A stretch of DNA of 64,000 nt, from NCBI GenBank assembly GCA_021292165.1, contig CM037878.1, positions 8,610,857 to 8,674,856 on the forward strand, given 5' to 3'. Source of the DNA: Shinisaurus crocodilurus (lineage: Eukaryota; Chordata; Lepidosauria; Squamata; Shinisauridae). A program made the translations under genes and the position numbers. Position 1 is the first letter of the stretch. Every line of letters begins with the position of its first letter. The notes under the pieces were generated by a model that did not search any database, was not told the DNA's origin, and saw only the letters and a program-made list of their open reading frames with translations. Shown here piece by piece: positions 59,901 through 63,671 of this stretch.

Positions 59901-62900
59901 GCTGCTGTCAGAGTAGCCATTTCTGGGGTGGACCAACTTCAGGCTTGTGGGATCTCCTTTATTTTTTACTAGAACACCACGATCCCCCAACTGGTGCAAA
60001 ATACAGACACTTCGAATTAAAGAATTCTGAGCCCAGGAATCTGTTTTGAGTACCTGAACTAAGCGGAGCTCACAGTCCTTCCACATCAAAATCCATTCGT
60101 GGTTATCATTTCAGCAGTATAAAGCTGGGCAGAGGGAGCCATTTTATTGACGTTGTTGCTAAACAATTGGGAGTCAGGAATCTTTTGCCCATGTACTGCA
60201 AATCACCCAGAGAGCTATCAGTCAGTCTGGATCTACTTTCTGCCCATCCCTGGCTTAGATGGATCAGCAGCTTGACTCTATATAAAGCAGCTTCATATGA
60301 CTGGATGCAGCACTAAGCCTGTTGCCAAGAGTAGTCTATTGGTCTCTTCTGCTTTGCACCTTCTCTCTTCTACAGGTGATTCTCTGCCTTACTCCCTCTC
60401 TTCTCCCCCTTCTCTCTTCTCTGCCATCCCTGACAGAATGGCTTTGAGCCTCTCTTAGTGTTTGAGATTGACAGTAACACCAACACCATTAAGAGGAGGC
60501 CGGGGACGCTCAACCAGGTGAAGAGCATGCCGTCTGTCTTAACTGTCTTGGCTGGATTTCCCTTTTGTGTTTACTGCCTCTCTGATGCTAAGAGCAGTGT
60601 TGATCCCTGTTCCTGACCCCTCCTGGCCTGACTTACTTTAAAATGAAGGCCCAAGGAGACTTTCCACATCCCTCTAGGCAGGGATGGGCGACTCGTGACC
60701 TCCCGGATGTTTTAGCCGGCAATTCCCCATCAGCCCTCACCAGCCTAGCCAATGGTGAGTGATCATGGGAGCTGTAGGCTAAAATATCTGGAGGGCCACA
60801 AGTTGCCCACCCCTGATCTAAGGGAACTAAGAACTCTTACTTATTGGATGAGTCTGGAGAGAGTCGGTGGTCATGCAAGTTGACGTACTGTGTCTGCAGG
60901 AGGGAGTGAAACTGAGGGAGGTGAAGCAAGCTCAGGCCAAGGGTCCATCTGGGCTAGCGTCTTGTTTCCAGCCATAGCCACCAGTTGCCTCTGGGAAGTC
61001 CAAAGCAGGGCATGAAGGCAAGTGCCCTCCGCTGCCGTTTGTCTGTCCACAGTCAATCTACAGAAGTAGGCTGCCTCTGAATGTGAAGGTCCGTTTAGCT
61101 GCCATGCCAATAGCCATGTTTAACCCAATCCTCCTCCATGAATTCTTCCTCCAGAAGAGGAGACTGAGGGGAGATATGATCGCACTCTTCCAGTATTTGA
61201 AGGGATGTCACACAGAGGAGGGCAAAGATCTCTTCTCGTTCATCCCAGTTTGCAGGACACGGAATAATGGGCTCAAGTTACAGGAACCTAGATTCCACCT
61301 AAACATCAGGAAAAATTTCCTGACTGTCAGAGCAATAAGACAATGGAATCAACTACCTAGGGAGGTCGTGGGCTCTCCCACTCTGGAGGCATTCAAGGTG
61401 CAGCTGGACAGACATCTGTCAGAGATGCTTTGACCAAGATTCCTGCATTGAGCAGGGGGTTGGACTCGATGGCCTTGTAGGCCCCTTCCAACTCTACTTT
61501 TCTATGATTTCTATGATTCTATGAATTGTTTAGTCCCCTTTCAAAGCCATCTAAGCCAGTGGCCATTATCACATCTCGTGGCAGTGAATCCCATGTTTCT
61601 TTTGTGCTATGTGACAAAGTACTTCATTCAGTCTGTCCTAAATCTTCCGTCAATCACTTTCATTGAGTGGGTGCTGGCTACTTGAGTTCTGAGAGAGGGA
61701 GAAAATTATTCTCTCTCCAGTCTCCACCTTGTTCATATCATGCATAACTGTATAAATTTCCATTCTATTTCCCTTTTATTTGTCTTTTTTTCTAATCTAA
61801 AAACCTACCAATACTTTAGTCCTCTCTCATAAGGAAGATGTTCCAGCCACTGTATCATTTTGGTTGCCCAAAGTAGTTGAGAAGACCACACGATTTTAGC
61901 TTCTGTGTATTAAGTCCCATACATACCACCCGGAACTACCAGTGGTGCAGTTTCTGGTTGACCATTTCTGTTAGAGCAGGATTGTCAGGTAATAAGTTTT
62001 CAGAGAAACAGTTTCTGAAGTGACATGTGGTGTTTACGGTAATCCATTTTTAGACAGTAAAAGTCAAGAATTGACCTGTAAAGCTCAGAGCTCCTGTGTT
62101 GCATTTTGGAGAACAGATAAAGCCAAAATTTTCTGACCACTAAAATAACTGCATGTCACATCCATCACCTTCTGTCACTTTTGTGTCTGGCCTCCCCCCC
62201 CCCCTTTTTTTTTCTTTACAGGCTTTTGAGAGAGAAACATTGTAAGTTTTCATTGCAAACATGACAGATATTTACATCCCTTTCTGTGGTTATTTAATAT
62301 TCCACTAGAATTATTTCAGTCAAAAGTACATAATGAACATACTATAGAATTGTTGTAAGACCTGTCTTTCTCAGAGCAGGGCAGAGATAGAAGTGAAGGC
62401 AGTCTCTCTTCTGCTTCCTTGAACAAGCAAGCAGTCCTGACCTGGAAGTTATTAGAGAGGTCTAGGAGTATCACCTGGCCCACCTATTAATGTTCATTTA
62501 TTACATTTCTATACTGCCCAATATCCGAAGCTCTCTGAATGGTTTACAAAGATTAAAACTTTTAAAATACATACGGTAATAAAAACCATTTACAACATAT
62601 AAACAGACAGCACAGAGAGAGACACATATATCTAAAACTATTTTAAACAACCATAAGAAAAATCCAGAACCTGATTAAAGCTTCATCATATGATGCCAAA
62701 TGCCTGAGAGAAGAGGAAGGTCTGAACCTAGCACCGAAAAGATAACAGTGTTGGTGCTAGGCGGGCCTTGTCAGGGAGATCATTCCATGATTGCTGTGGC
62801 CTCCTGACTGGTCTTCCTACATTTCCCTTCCTGGTGAGAGCTTGGGTGATGGAGTACAAGAATTGATGGATGGCAACTCCCCAGATGAAGACCTCCCAAC

Positions 62901-63671
62901 TGCAGGCTTGTGGGCTGTGCTTTACAAGCAGTTTCTATTTGGTGACTTCTAACTTCTTGTTAAAAAGTCACCGTGGGTCACTGGAGTGTGTGCATGCAAC
63001 TCTTCTAAAACTTGGTCCTAAGTAGGGAGCGAGATGTGCACTGCCCCATCCCCTTAAATAAACAAAGATTAACAAATGGGGATCTTTATCAATGGTGTCT
63101 ATGTTAGCTGCTTGATGCTTATTTGTTGTACAAAATGAATTTCTGCTACCTTCGTAGCTTGAGCAGAAATTCCACTCTTGTGTGCATGCACACCCTGCCA
63201 AGTTCCACTCGCCTTGCTGAATGTAATTATTTTGTATGTACATGATGGAAACTGTAATCAGTAATAAAAGTTCTCAGAAGAAATGGCAGAATATGCCTTT
63301 GAACCAGAGAGATCACTGCAGTTGAGTGTTCTGCTTTGTACTCATTTGGCTTTGGTGAAGGCCTTGTATACAGTATAATCAACGATGTGGCCTTACATCT
63401 TTGCAGTATTTACCTCCCTGCTTTTCAGTGGCTGGTGTAGTGGAAGCTCTTTTCTTTTGTGGAATGAATACTGTTATCCATCTCTTAGAGAACCGCCTGT
63501 TCCCCCCTCACCCCTTGCCTTTCTTCTCCCAAAGTGGCATTGTAGATGGGCTGTGTATTGTATTTGAATGAAACTTGTTTGTGCTATGTTCTACTGCTTT
63601 TATCTCTTTCCTTTATCTGCAGAGTGATGACAGATCCACCATCTCACCAAATTCACCTACTTCTCAAACAG
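5818..63671 (+). CDS. LRCH3: LRCH3 gene, internal part, 16 exons
   Basis: The coding parts join as 5818-5962, 15888-16014, 18847-18952, 19091-19227, 22537-22646, 29078-29171, 30727-30847, 34266-34414, 40851-40921, 45768-45863, 47017-47068, 47184-47333, 51823-51870, 55074-55127, 60437-60517 and 63623-63671: 1590 nt, about 530 codons, all in phase. The product matches remembered human LRCH3 (about 800 residues) more closely than LRCH1, for example LYQNCIRYIPEAILNLQ and FSCNKITTIPVCYRNL. The family has N-terminal leucine-rich repeats, a disordered linker and a C-terminal CH domain. Mammalian LRCH proteins bind DOCK6/7/8 GEFs, and LRCH3 has been placed in a complex with MYO6 and DOCK7 that affects septins and actin. 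The first exon (before 5818) and the CH domain (after 63671) are outside the window. There are no stops or frameshifts, so the gene looks functional. Confidence 0.94.
6782..7255. mobile_element. Tigger-like palindromic MITE
   Basis: Left end CAGTAATACCTTGGAT, right end ATCCAAGGTATTAC, about 20-bp inverted repeats flanked by TA. The subterminal pattern ('attcattctggaac') resembles TcMar-Tigger elements. No transposase; open readings inside are not recognisable. Confidence 0.7.
7330..7470 (-). mobile_element. LINE 3' tail fragment
   Basis: Begins with (TTTA)n, then 'cgcccatcttcccatt', resembling the reverse complement of a LINE tail. Weakly supported. Confidence 0.4.
8215..8805 (+). mobile_element. 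L2-like LINE 3' end
   Basis: Decayed reverse-transcriptase C-terminal part: readings resembling SRLDYCNA and NRAARLLTGT, DHITP, LHWLP occur in broken frames at about 8255-8410. The 3' end (aatatagaaatgtaataaat) is the plus form of the tail seen at 41738, 58310 and 62495. Confidence 0.75.
10397..10960. mobile_element. End of palindromic 'acaaccca' transposon
   Basis: Starts GGGTTTGCATGACATGACA and carries repeated words (acaagccac, gatgggttgtcatg). Aligns by eye, inverted, with 49560-49905, and 10840-10960 matches the middle of the 30893 copy (ctttggaggggctgt). No transposase. The other end is not found nearby, unless it is 15060-15352. Confidence 0.65.
11429..13075 (-). mobile_element. Decayed Penelope-like retroelement
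   Basis: Minus-strand readings follow the order of a Penelope-like ORF. At 12616-12966 lies reverse transcriptase with KIHKEGFPPVVRPIVSGSG and FITLDVNSLYTSIPHEG. At 12384-12587 is a part resembling the next RT motifs. At 12055-12369 are RIPFLDVIV, KPTDKNSILH and LPYGQFLRLKR. At 11526-11837 is a GIY-YIG nuclease remnant (YVLYVIRCSCPKLYVGQ). The frame ends KREAFWIHKLKSMSP...LAVFL then stop at 11429-11431. Frameshifts between segments mean it is inactive. The RT catalytic YxDD box is not visible; IFRM-type frame breaks may have removed it. Confidence 0.9.
13190..13290. repeat. Short palindrome
   Basis: 'gtttacgttcctgccaagtg' near 13199 is matched inversely by 'cacttggcaggaacataaac' near 13254, with a loop of about 35 bp that includes 'agaatcatagact'. 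Confidence 0.75.
13300..13445. repeat. Repeated 'ataacatgaa' words
   Basis: The words 'gagatgccataacatg' and 'cataacatgaa' recur in direct and inverted form. The arrangement suggests duplicated palindrome arms rather than a simple tandem array. Confidence 0.6.
13568..13790 (+). mobile_element. tRNA-derived SINE (Sauria type)
   Basis: tRNA-like head (gtgtactagagtgttg, attctagtcc), then 'agcctaacctaccttacagg' and a (aaat)n tail. Inserted in the hAT-like MITE. Confidence 0.75.
13860..15528. mobile_element. Inner hAT-like element
   Basis: Ends CAGGGTTGCCAC and gtggcaaccctg, with further inverted 'tcagggaaat' just inside both ends. No transposase. The right part contains the end of another transposon family (15060-15352). 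No clear target-site duplication at the join. Confidence 0.55.
15060..15352. mobile_element. End of palindromic 'acaaccca' transposon
   Basis: Ends 'gtgggttgttgtgtcatgca'+'aaccc', inverted with respect to the 10397 start. Internal 'cagcttgacaaccagctttc' resembles the 48905 copy at about 49478. Partner uncertain. Confidence 0.55.
15888..16014 (+). CDS. LRCH3: LRCH3 exon: leucine-rich repeats
   Basis: One base completes the split Ser codon, followed by 42 whole codons; the donor is gtaagt. It encodes RNQLSTLPVHLCNLPLKVL, then IASNNKLVSLPEEIG and QLRHLMEL, two leucine-rich repeats almost identical to human LRCH3. The reading is fixed by homology: the Ser-Arg junction restores the SRNQ motif across the 9.9-kb intron. 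Confidence 0.96.
17060..17425 (+). mobile_element. L2-like LINE 3' end
   Basis: Resembles the end of an L2-like ORF (…TLWNTLPL region near 17185) followed by an A/T-rich 3' end with 'aataaaataaataa'. Confidence 0.6.
18045..18320 (-). mobile_element. LINE 3' tail
   Basis: Begins 'attcatttatttggtaga' and 'gagctgcccttcagcac', with a poly-A at 18131-18146 on the plus strand. Family uncertain. Confidence 0.45.
18437..18481 (+). repeat. (GA)n microsatellite
   Basis: Imperfect then perfect GA/GGGA repeats of about 45 bp. Confidence 0.9.
18847..18952 (+). CDS. LRCH3: LRCH3 exon: leucine-rich repeats
   Basis: Acceptor ttttccag, donor gtaaga. Starts on a codon boundary and ends one base into a Glu codon. 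Encodes DVSCNEIQTVPSQIG, SLDSLRDLNLRRNHLVHLPE, closely matching human LRCH3 (DVSCNEIQTIPSQIG...). Substitutions are conservative (for example Ile to Val in the loop), as expected for a conserved scaffold repeat. Confidence 0.96.
18953..19090 (+). other. LRCH3: Short LRCH3 intron
   Basis: 138 bp between two leucine-rich-repeat exons, with a tgtctgtctgtc stretch and a polypyrimidine acceptor ending in ctgcag. No other content. Confidence 0.9.
19091..19227 (+). CDS. LRCH3: LRCH3 exon: last leucine-rich repeats
   Basis: Two bases complete the split Glu codon and 45 codons follow, ending in CAG before gtaatg. Encodes ELAELPLIRLDFSCNKITTIP and VCYRNLRHLQTITLDNNPLQ, then SPPAQ. This is the final repeat pair plus the start of the C-terminal cap and is nearly invariant against human LRCH3. 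Confidence 0.97.
19256..19499 (-). mobile_element. tRNA-derived SINE (Sauria type)
   Basis: Reverse complement copy with tail 'tttatttattatatttata' and head side 'ccactacgccacactgg'. Confidence 0.8.
19741..20097. mobile_element. Palindromic element, 'ggcaaatca' family
   Basis: Left TTGCACATAACGGTGGCAAA, right tttgccaccattgtgtgtga: inverted ends. Internal inverted 'aacccatgatt' words. Related to 32733-33092 and 53226-53458. Confidence 0.65.
20815..22028. mobile_element. Palindromic 'acaaccca' transposon, 1.2 kb
   Basis: Ends resemble the 30893 copy in opposite orientation (gtgcattcacacatcatg ... gtcatgttgtgcgaaccag). Contains a secondary inverted repeat (21205-21273 with 21509-21576). No transposase. 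Confidence 0.65.
21205..21576. repeat. Inverted repeat inside a transposon
   Basis: About 69-bp arms: 'ggtcaatttccttgtctgtt' at 21205 pairs with 'agacaagaaattgacc' at 21561-21576; arms differ slightly. Loop about 235 bp. Confidence 0.85.
22537..22646 (+). CDS. LRCH3: LRCH3 exon: LRR C-terminal cap
   Basis: Acceptor tttatttcag, donor gtaagc. Thirty-six codons plus two bases of a Cys codon. Encodes ICIKGKVHIFKYLNMEACK followed by VAPDLPDYDRRPMGFGP. Human LRCH3 has ICIKGKVHIFKYLNIQACK and IAPDLPDYDRRPLGFGS, so this is the LRR cap leading into the linker. Confidence 0.96.
24445..25373. repeat. Perfect 229-bp inverted repeat
   Basis: Arms 24445-24673 and 25145-25373, joined by 471 bp. Checked by eye along the arms and found no mismatch. 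The left begins cttgcactcagac and the right ends gtctgagtgcaag. There is no clear target-site duplication. In LRCH3 pre-mRNA this could form a 229-bp stem. Confidence 0.9.
25765..26231 (+). mobile_element. CR1 LINE 3' end
   Basis: C-terminal CR1 ORF2 part is readable: FFTQHIVKLWNSLPQDVV and LDGFKKGLDKFL (about 25890-26010), then a 3' UTR with 'ttggtctgatccagca'. Confidence 0.75.
26371..26521. repeat. 79-bp tandem duplication
   Basis: Two copies starting cagtgaagagatc at 26371 and 26450, with few differences. Confidence 0.9.
27955..28042 (+). mobile_element. LINE 3' tail
   Basis: 'gctcagagtggcc' and 'agatgggcaattcataaata' match the plus form of the 40935 tail, ending in (aaat)n. Confidence 0.65.
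28385..28436. repeat. Alternating purine-pyrimidine tract
   Basis: CGCGTGCGCACGCGC followed by (CA)n and (TATG)n. Alternating tract, a candidate for left-handed DNA. Confidence 0.8.
29078..29171 (+). CDS. LRCH3: LRCH3 exon: conserved linker
   Basis: One base completes the Cys codon; 31 codons follow; donor gtaagt. Encodes HEELYSSRPYGALDSGFNSV and DSGDKRWSGNE, identical in all but trivial positions to remembered human LRCH3. This is a conserved linker motif just after the repeats. Confidence 0.97.
29172..30726 (+). other. LRCH3: LRCH3 intron, mostly unassigned
   Basis: About 1.55 kb of AT-rich sequence. I could not assign any repeat family or open reading with a domain. The acceptor side ends in a long T-rich tract before tttttaatgaag. 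Confidence 0.7.
30727..30847 (+). CDS. LRCH3: LRCH3 exon: charged linker
   Basis: Follows acceptor ttaatgaag, donor gtaaat. Forty codons plus one base of a Val codon. Encodes PTDEFSDLPLRVAEITKEQ, then RLRRESQYQDHRGSTVVTNG. It matches human PTDEFSDLPLRVAEITKEQ exactly, then differs at a few polar sites. The acidic-to-basic composition is typical of the family linker. Confidence 0.96.
30893..31843. mobile_element. Palindromic 'acaaccca' transposon, 0.95 kb
   Basis: Left ttcgcatgacatgacaaccc, right side 'agggtggcttagtgtgacg'. Contains 'gacagctgtca' motifs near 31335. No transposase. Confidence 0.65.
32358..32557 (+). repeat. Diverged two-copy duplication
   Basis: Two blocks share 'acagttc(c/t)ggga', 'gaggagc', 'ccagcc' and 'cctcttcctttctcag'-like ends at about 110-bp spacing. 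Confidence 0.5.
32733..33092. mobile_element. Palindromic element, 'ggcaaatca' family
   Basis: Carries inverted 'gggttgtttaaccc' and 'aggttgcatatgcaaaatgg' as in the 19741 copy (aggttgcatattcagaatgg). Confidence 0.55.
33829..33935. mobile_element. Palindromic hAT-like MITE
   Basis: CAGTGTTCTCCAACCTTGGG at the left and its near-exact inverse at the right. Flanks share 'tttagtg'. Confidence 0.8.
34266..34414 (+). CDS. LRCH3: LRCH3 exon: acidic linker
   Basis: Two bases complete the Val codon and 49 codons follow. Encodes EHDLDQIDFIDSCVTEEEEE, EVRQPKCMESDSL and SSQFMAYIEQRRISHE, matching human LRCH3 with a slightly longer Glu run. The donor is gtggtg, a weak match to the consensus, and a (GT)n tract starts 26 bases further on. 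The frame into the next exon (GSPVK) confirms this donor. Confidence 0.95.
34440..34465 (+). repeat. (GT)n microsatellite
   Basis: About 13 GT units, 26 bases after the end of the upstream exon. Confidence 0.95.
34951..35240. mobile_element. Palindromic element with A25/T22 core
   Basis: Ends CCGTATTTTTCGCTCC and gtccgaaaaatacgg, flanked by TA. 'cataagacgcac' recurs inverted. An A25 run (35107-35131) meets a T22 run (35132-35153). Confidence 0.8.
35790..35925 (+). mobile_element. SINE 3' part
   Basis: 'aacctacctcacagggttgt' to 'gtataaatataataaataaa'. Confidence 0.7.
37449..37684 (-). mobile_element. tRNA-derived SINE (Sauria type)
   Basis: Starts with a (TTA)n tail on the plus strand and ends at 'ctacgccacactg'. 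Opposite in orientation to the copy at 39424. Confidence 0.8.
39275..39351. mobile_element. Palindromic hAT-like MITE
   Basis: CAGTGTTCTCCAACC...ggttggagaacactg with 8-bp duplications ctttaaag/ctttaaaa. Confidence 0.85.
39424..39659 (+). mobile_element. tRNA-derived SINE, near full length
   Basis: Head 'gcgtggcgtagtgattagag' and 'ggttcaagtccc' (A-box and B-box like), 3' 'gatataaatgtaaccaataa'. Confidence 0.8.
40851..40921 (+). CDS. LRCH3: LRCH3 exon: linker, SPVK motif
   Basis: Acceptor cttgcttaag, donor gtaagc. Encodes GSPVKSNREFHRSEDARRYL then HHN, ending two bases into an Arg codon. Human LRCH3 reads GSPVKPVAIREFQKTEDMRR here, so the lizard form is two residues shorter around the SNRE site. 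The split Arg codon (AG|A) is the same phase used by both possible downstream exons. Confidence 0.94.
40935..41340 (-). mobile_element. LINE 3' end with ORF remnant
   Basis: Minus-strand reading ends FSVAAPNLWNSLPSDLRH, INFRHALKTWLFRREYG, the C-terminal region of an L2/CR1-type ORF, followed by a 3' tail. Confidence 0.75.
41350..41478. mobile_element. hAT-like MITE, variant ends
   Basis: CAGGGCTCTCCAACCTTGGG and inverse, flanked by ctgtacgg/ctgtagag (5-6 of 8). Confidence 0.75.
41738..43010 (-). mobile_element. Decayed L2-like LINE
   Basis: On the minus strand, from 42979 down: AFDTI-like and SVLSSV readings, then CHQYADDMQLYFSF (the YADD catalytic box) at 42390-42749, then LTSKLDYCNALYVGL, LVQNVAARLITG and LACLYWLPGYFRAQFKVLAL. 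The 3' tail at 41738-41830 is the common LINE tail. Frameshifts separate the parts, so it is inactive. Confidence 0.85.
43405..43963. mobile_element. hAT-like element of 'gactcg' words
   Basis: Ends CAGGGATGGGGACTCGGACT and 'ttcaacatccctg', exact 8-bp duplication gtgcatat at 43397-43404 and 43964-43971. Many gactcg/cgagtc words near both ends. Confidence 0.85.
45768..45863 (+). CDS. LRCH3: LRCH3 cassette exon, 32 codons
   Basis: Acceptor gtttgcag, donor gtaagg. It begins with the third base of a split Arg codon and ends AG, exactly the phase of its neighbours, so inclusion or skipping keeps frame. It encodes DVDELKRPESLSLMNDRERQ then QVLRSYVDRAE. The canonical human protein, as I recall it, lacks this stretch, so I infer an alternatively spliced exon; a minority human isoform may contain it. 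There is no stop and the codon use looks coding. Confidence 0.85.
46171..46300. mobile_element. hAT-like element, one end
   Basis: CAGGGGTGCAGAACCTCAGG start, as in vertebrate hAT elements; no matching right end found. Confidence 0.45.
46465..46640 (-). mobile_element. 5S-like SINE with CR1 tail
   Basis: Same composite as 4985-5157, minus strand, with 'tgcttagctttccatgctca' (5S-like head) and 'catagagttggaagg' (CR1 end). Confidence 0.75.
46690..46925. mobile_element. End of palindromic 'acaaccca' transposon
   Basis: 'ttgttccataaacaaccca' words, 'agggtgggttgcttgtcgtg' end, and a 'ggcagctgtca' motif as in 31335. Confidence 0.5.
47017..47068 (+). CDS. LRCH3: LRCH3 exon: short Ser-rich linker
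   Basis: Acceptor ccccctcag, donor gtaata. One base plus 17 codons: GSSDSSCILSLSSTHNQ. It corresponds to human SSLLSLSASHNQ with a different N-terminal half (human has VPAEP before it). The short length and Ser content fit a disordered linker. Confidence 0.93.
47184..47333 (+). CDS. LRCH3: LRCH3 exon: coiled-coil-like segment
   Basis: Acceptor ccccccccag, donor gtaagg, 50 whole codons. Encodes VSHLDADPHKRRDHLVERTR, RETQLAALQYEEEKMRTKQI and QREAVLDFVK. Human LRCH3 has LVERTRREAQLAALQYEEEK then IRTKQIQRDAVLDFVK. The charged heptad-like pattern suggests a helical or coiled-coil part. The 115-bp intron before it (47069-47183) ends in a C-rich tract. Confidence 0.97.
47610..48480 (-). mobile_element. 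Decayed LINE 3' part
   Basis: Minus-strand text such as 'aggccttgtaggttaacacc' and 'ttgaattgggcctgg' (plus form) matches the 42150-42220 pattern of the L2-like LINE. Confidence 0.6.
48905..49908. mobile_element. Palindromic 'acaaccca' transposon, 1.0 kb
   Basis: Left gtttgcacatcacaacaacc, right ggttgccgtgtcatgtgaac. Two 'gacagctgtca' motifs near 48964 and 49196. Same family as 10397, 20815 and 30893. No transposase. Confidence 0.7.
51823..51870 (+). CDS. LRCH3: LRCH3 exon: 16-codon linker
   Basis: Acceptor attcttccaaag, donor gtaaga, 16 codons: QKASQSPQKQSHLDSE. Human LRCH3 reads QKASQSPQKQHPLLDGVDGE, so the first ten residues are identical and the end is shorter. Small in-frame exon. Confidence 0.93.
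52334..52513. repeat. AT-rich foldback
   Basis: Arms of about 40 bp: ctaaaatgtattatgtataa near 52335 and its inverse ending near 52513, with about 100 bp of AT-rich loop. Confidence 0.85.
53145..53547. mobile_element. Palindrome with nested element
   Basis: Outer arms about 53145-53220 and 53464-53547 (for example tagatgttgtag and ctacaacatcta). Between them is a 'ggcaaatca'-family element (about 53226-53458, ends 'gtcacggtggcaaatcatgg' and 'atttgctgccatgatgtgag'). Confidence 0.7.
53646..53738. mobile_element. Palindromic hAT-like MITE
   Basis: Perfect 8-bp duplication acttagag at 53638-53645 and 53739-53746 around CAGTGTTCTCC...ggagaacactg. Confidence 0.9.
55074..55127 (+). CDS. LRCH3: LRCH3 exon: CPFPSRRSQ linker
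   Basis: Acceptor gcgtccccag, donor gtaaga, 18 codons: CPFPSRRSQHTDDSALLV, identical to the remembered human segment. It starts and ends on codon boundaries, so the next exon must start in phase 0, as both 60437 and 63623 do. Confidence 0.97.
58310..58640 (-). mobile_element. L2-like LINE 3' end
   Basis: 'tttctataccgcccaatagc' and 'ctctctgggcggtttacaaa', as at 41738 and 62495. Confidence 0.7.
59195..59434 (-). mobile_element. tRNA-derived SINE (Sauria type)
   Basis: Plus-strand text 'gaacctgggtctctacagtt' and 'atgactacactgcactggct' are the inverse of the tRNA-like head. Confidence 0.7.
59449..59727. mobile_element. hAT-like element
   Basis: CAGGAGTGCACAACCTGTGG and 'aaaaagttgtgcacccctg'; flanking duplication weak (tcttacgg/ccttatgt). 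Confidence 0.65.
59780..60310 (+). mobile_element. SINE split by an insertion
   Basis: Head part to about 59920 (tctgagaccttacagagctg), tail part from about 60250 (cttagatggatcagcagctt ... gcagcttcatatga). Roughly 320 bp between them. Confidence 0.5.
60437..60517 (+). CDS. LRCH3: Candidate LRCH3 exon, 27 codons
   Basis: Acceptor ccctgacag, donor gtgaag, 81 nt in phase 0 on both sides. Encodes NGFEPLLVFEIDSNTNTIKR then RPGTLNQ. I do not recall this segment in the canonical human protein, where SLSGLNQ... follows DDSALLV, and I did not find that human stretch by eye. The clean splice sites, matching phase and low-complexity-free peptide support a real, possibly alternative, exon. Confidence 0.75.
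60679..60815. mobile_element. hAT-like palindrome
   Basis: CAGGGATGGGCGACTCGTGA and 'cacaagttgcccacccctg', flanks cctctagg/atctaagg. Arms face inward across the whole element. Confidence 0.75.
61090..61520 (+). mobile_element. CR1 LINE 3' end
   Basis: ORF2 C-terminus is open and readable: RRLRGDMIALFQYLKG, RFHLNIRKNFLTVRAIRQWN, QLPREVVGSPTLEAFKVQL. The 3' end has ggttggactcgatggcc and octamer-like (atttctatg)n repeats, the CR1 hallmark. Confidence 0.85.
62495..62800 (-). mobile_element. L2-like LINE 3' end
   Basis: 'atttctatactgcccaatat', 'gaagctctctgaatggttt' as at 58310. Confidence 0.7.
63623..63671 (+). CDS. LRCH3: LRCH3 exon: SDDR linker
   Basis: Acceptor tttatctgcag, donor gtaaac. Sixteen codons plus one base: SDDRSTISPNSPTSQT. 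Human LRCH3 has SDDRPNALLSSPATET followed by Val; the trailing G fits a Val codon in the next exon. This is the last exon in the window; the CH domain comes later. Confidence 0.9.

Larger units (their letters stand above)
55128..60436 (+). other. LRCH3: LRCH3 intron
   Basis: Holds a LINE 3' end (58310-58640, -), a SINE (59195-59434, -), a hAT-like element (59449-59727) and a split SINE (59780-60310). A protein-like open reading with a good acceptor starts at 57875 (see findings). I could not assign 55130-57870 except poly-C at 57431-57447, nor 58650-59190. Confidence 0.7.
60518..63622 (+). other. LRCH3: LRCH3 intron
   Basis: Holds a hAT-like palindrome (60679-60815), a CR1 3' end (61090-61520, +) and a LINE 3' end (62495-62800, -). 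Nothing assignable in 61530-62490 or 62810-63622. Confidence 0.75.

Noticed and set aside
62222..62241. 20-nt microexon candidate between ctttacag and gtaagt
   Set aside because: 20 nt breaks the frame between the 60437 and 63623 exons; the sites alone are not enough.
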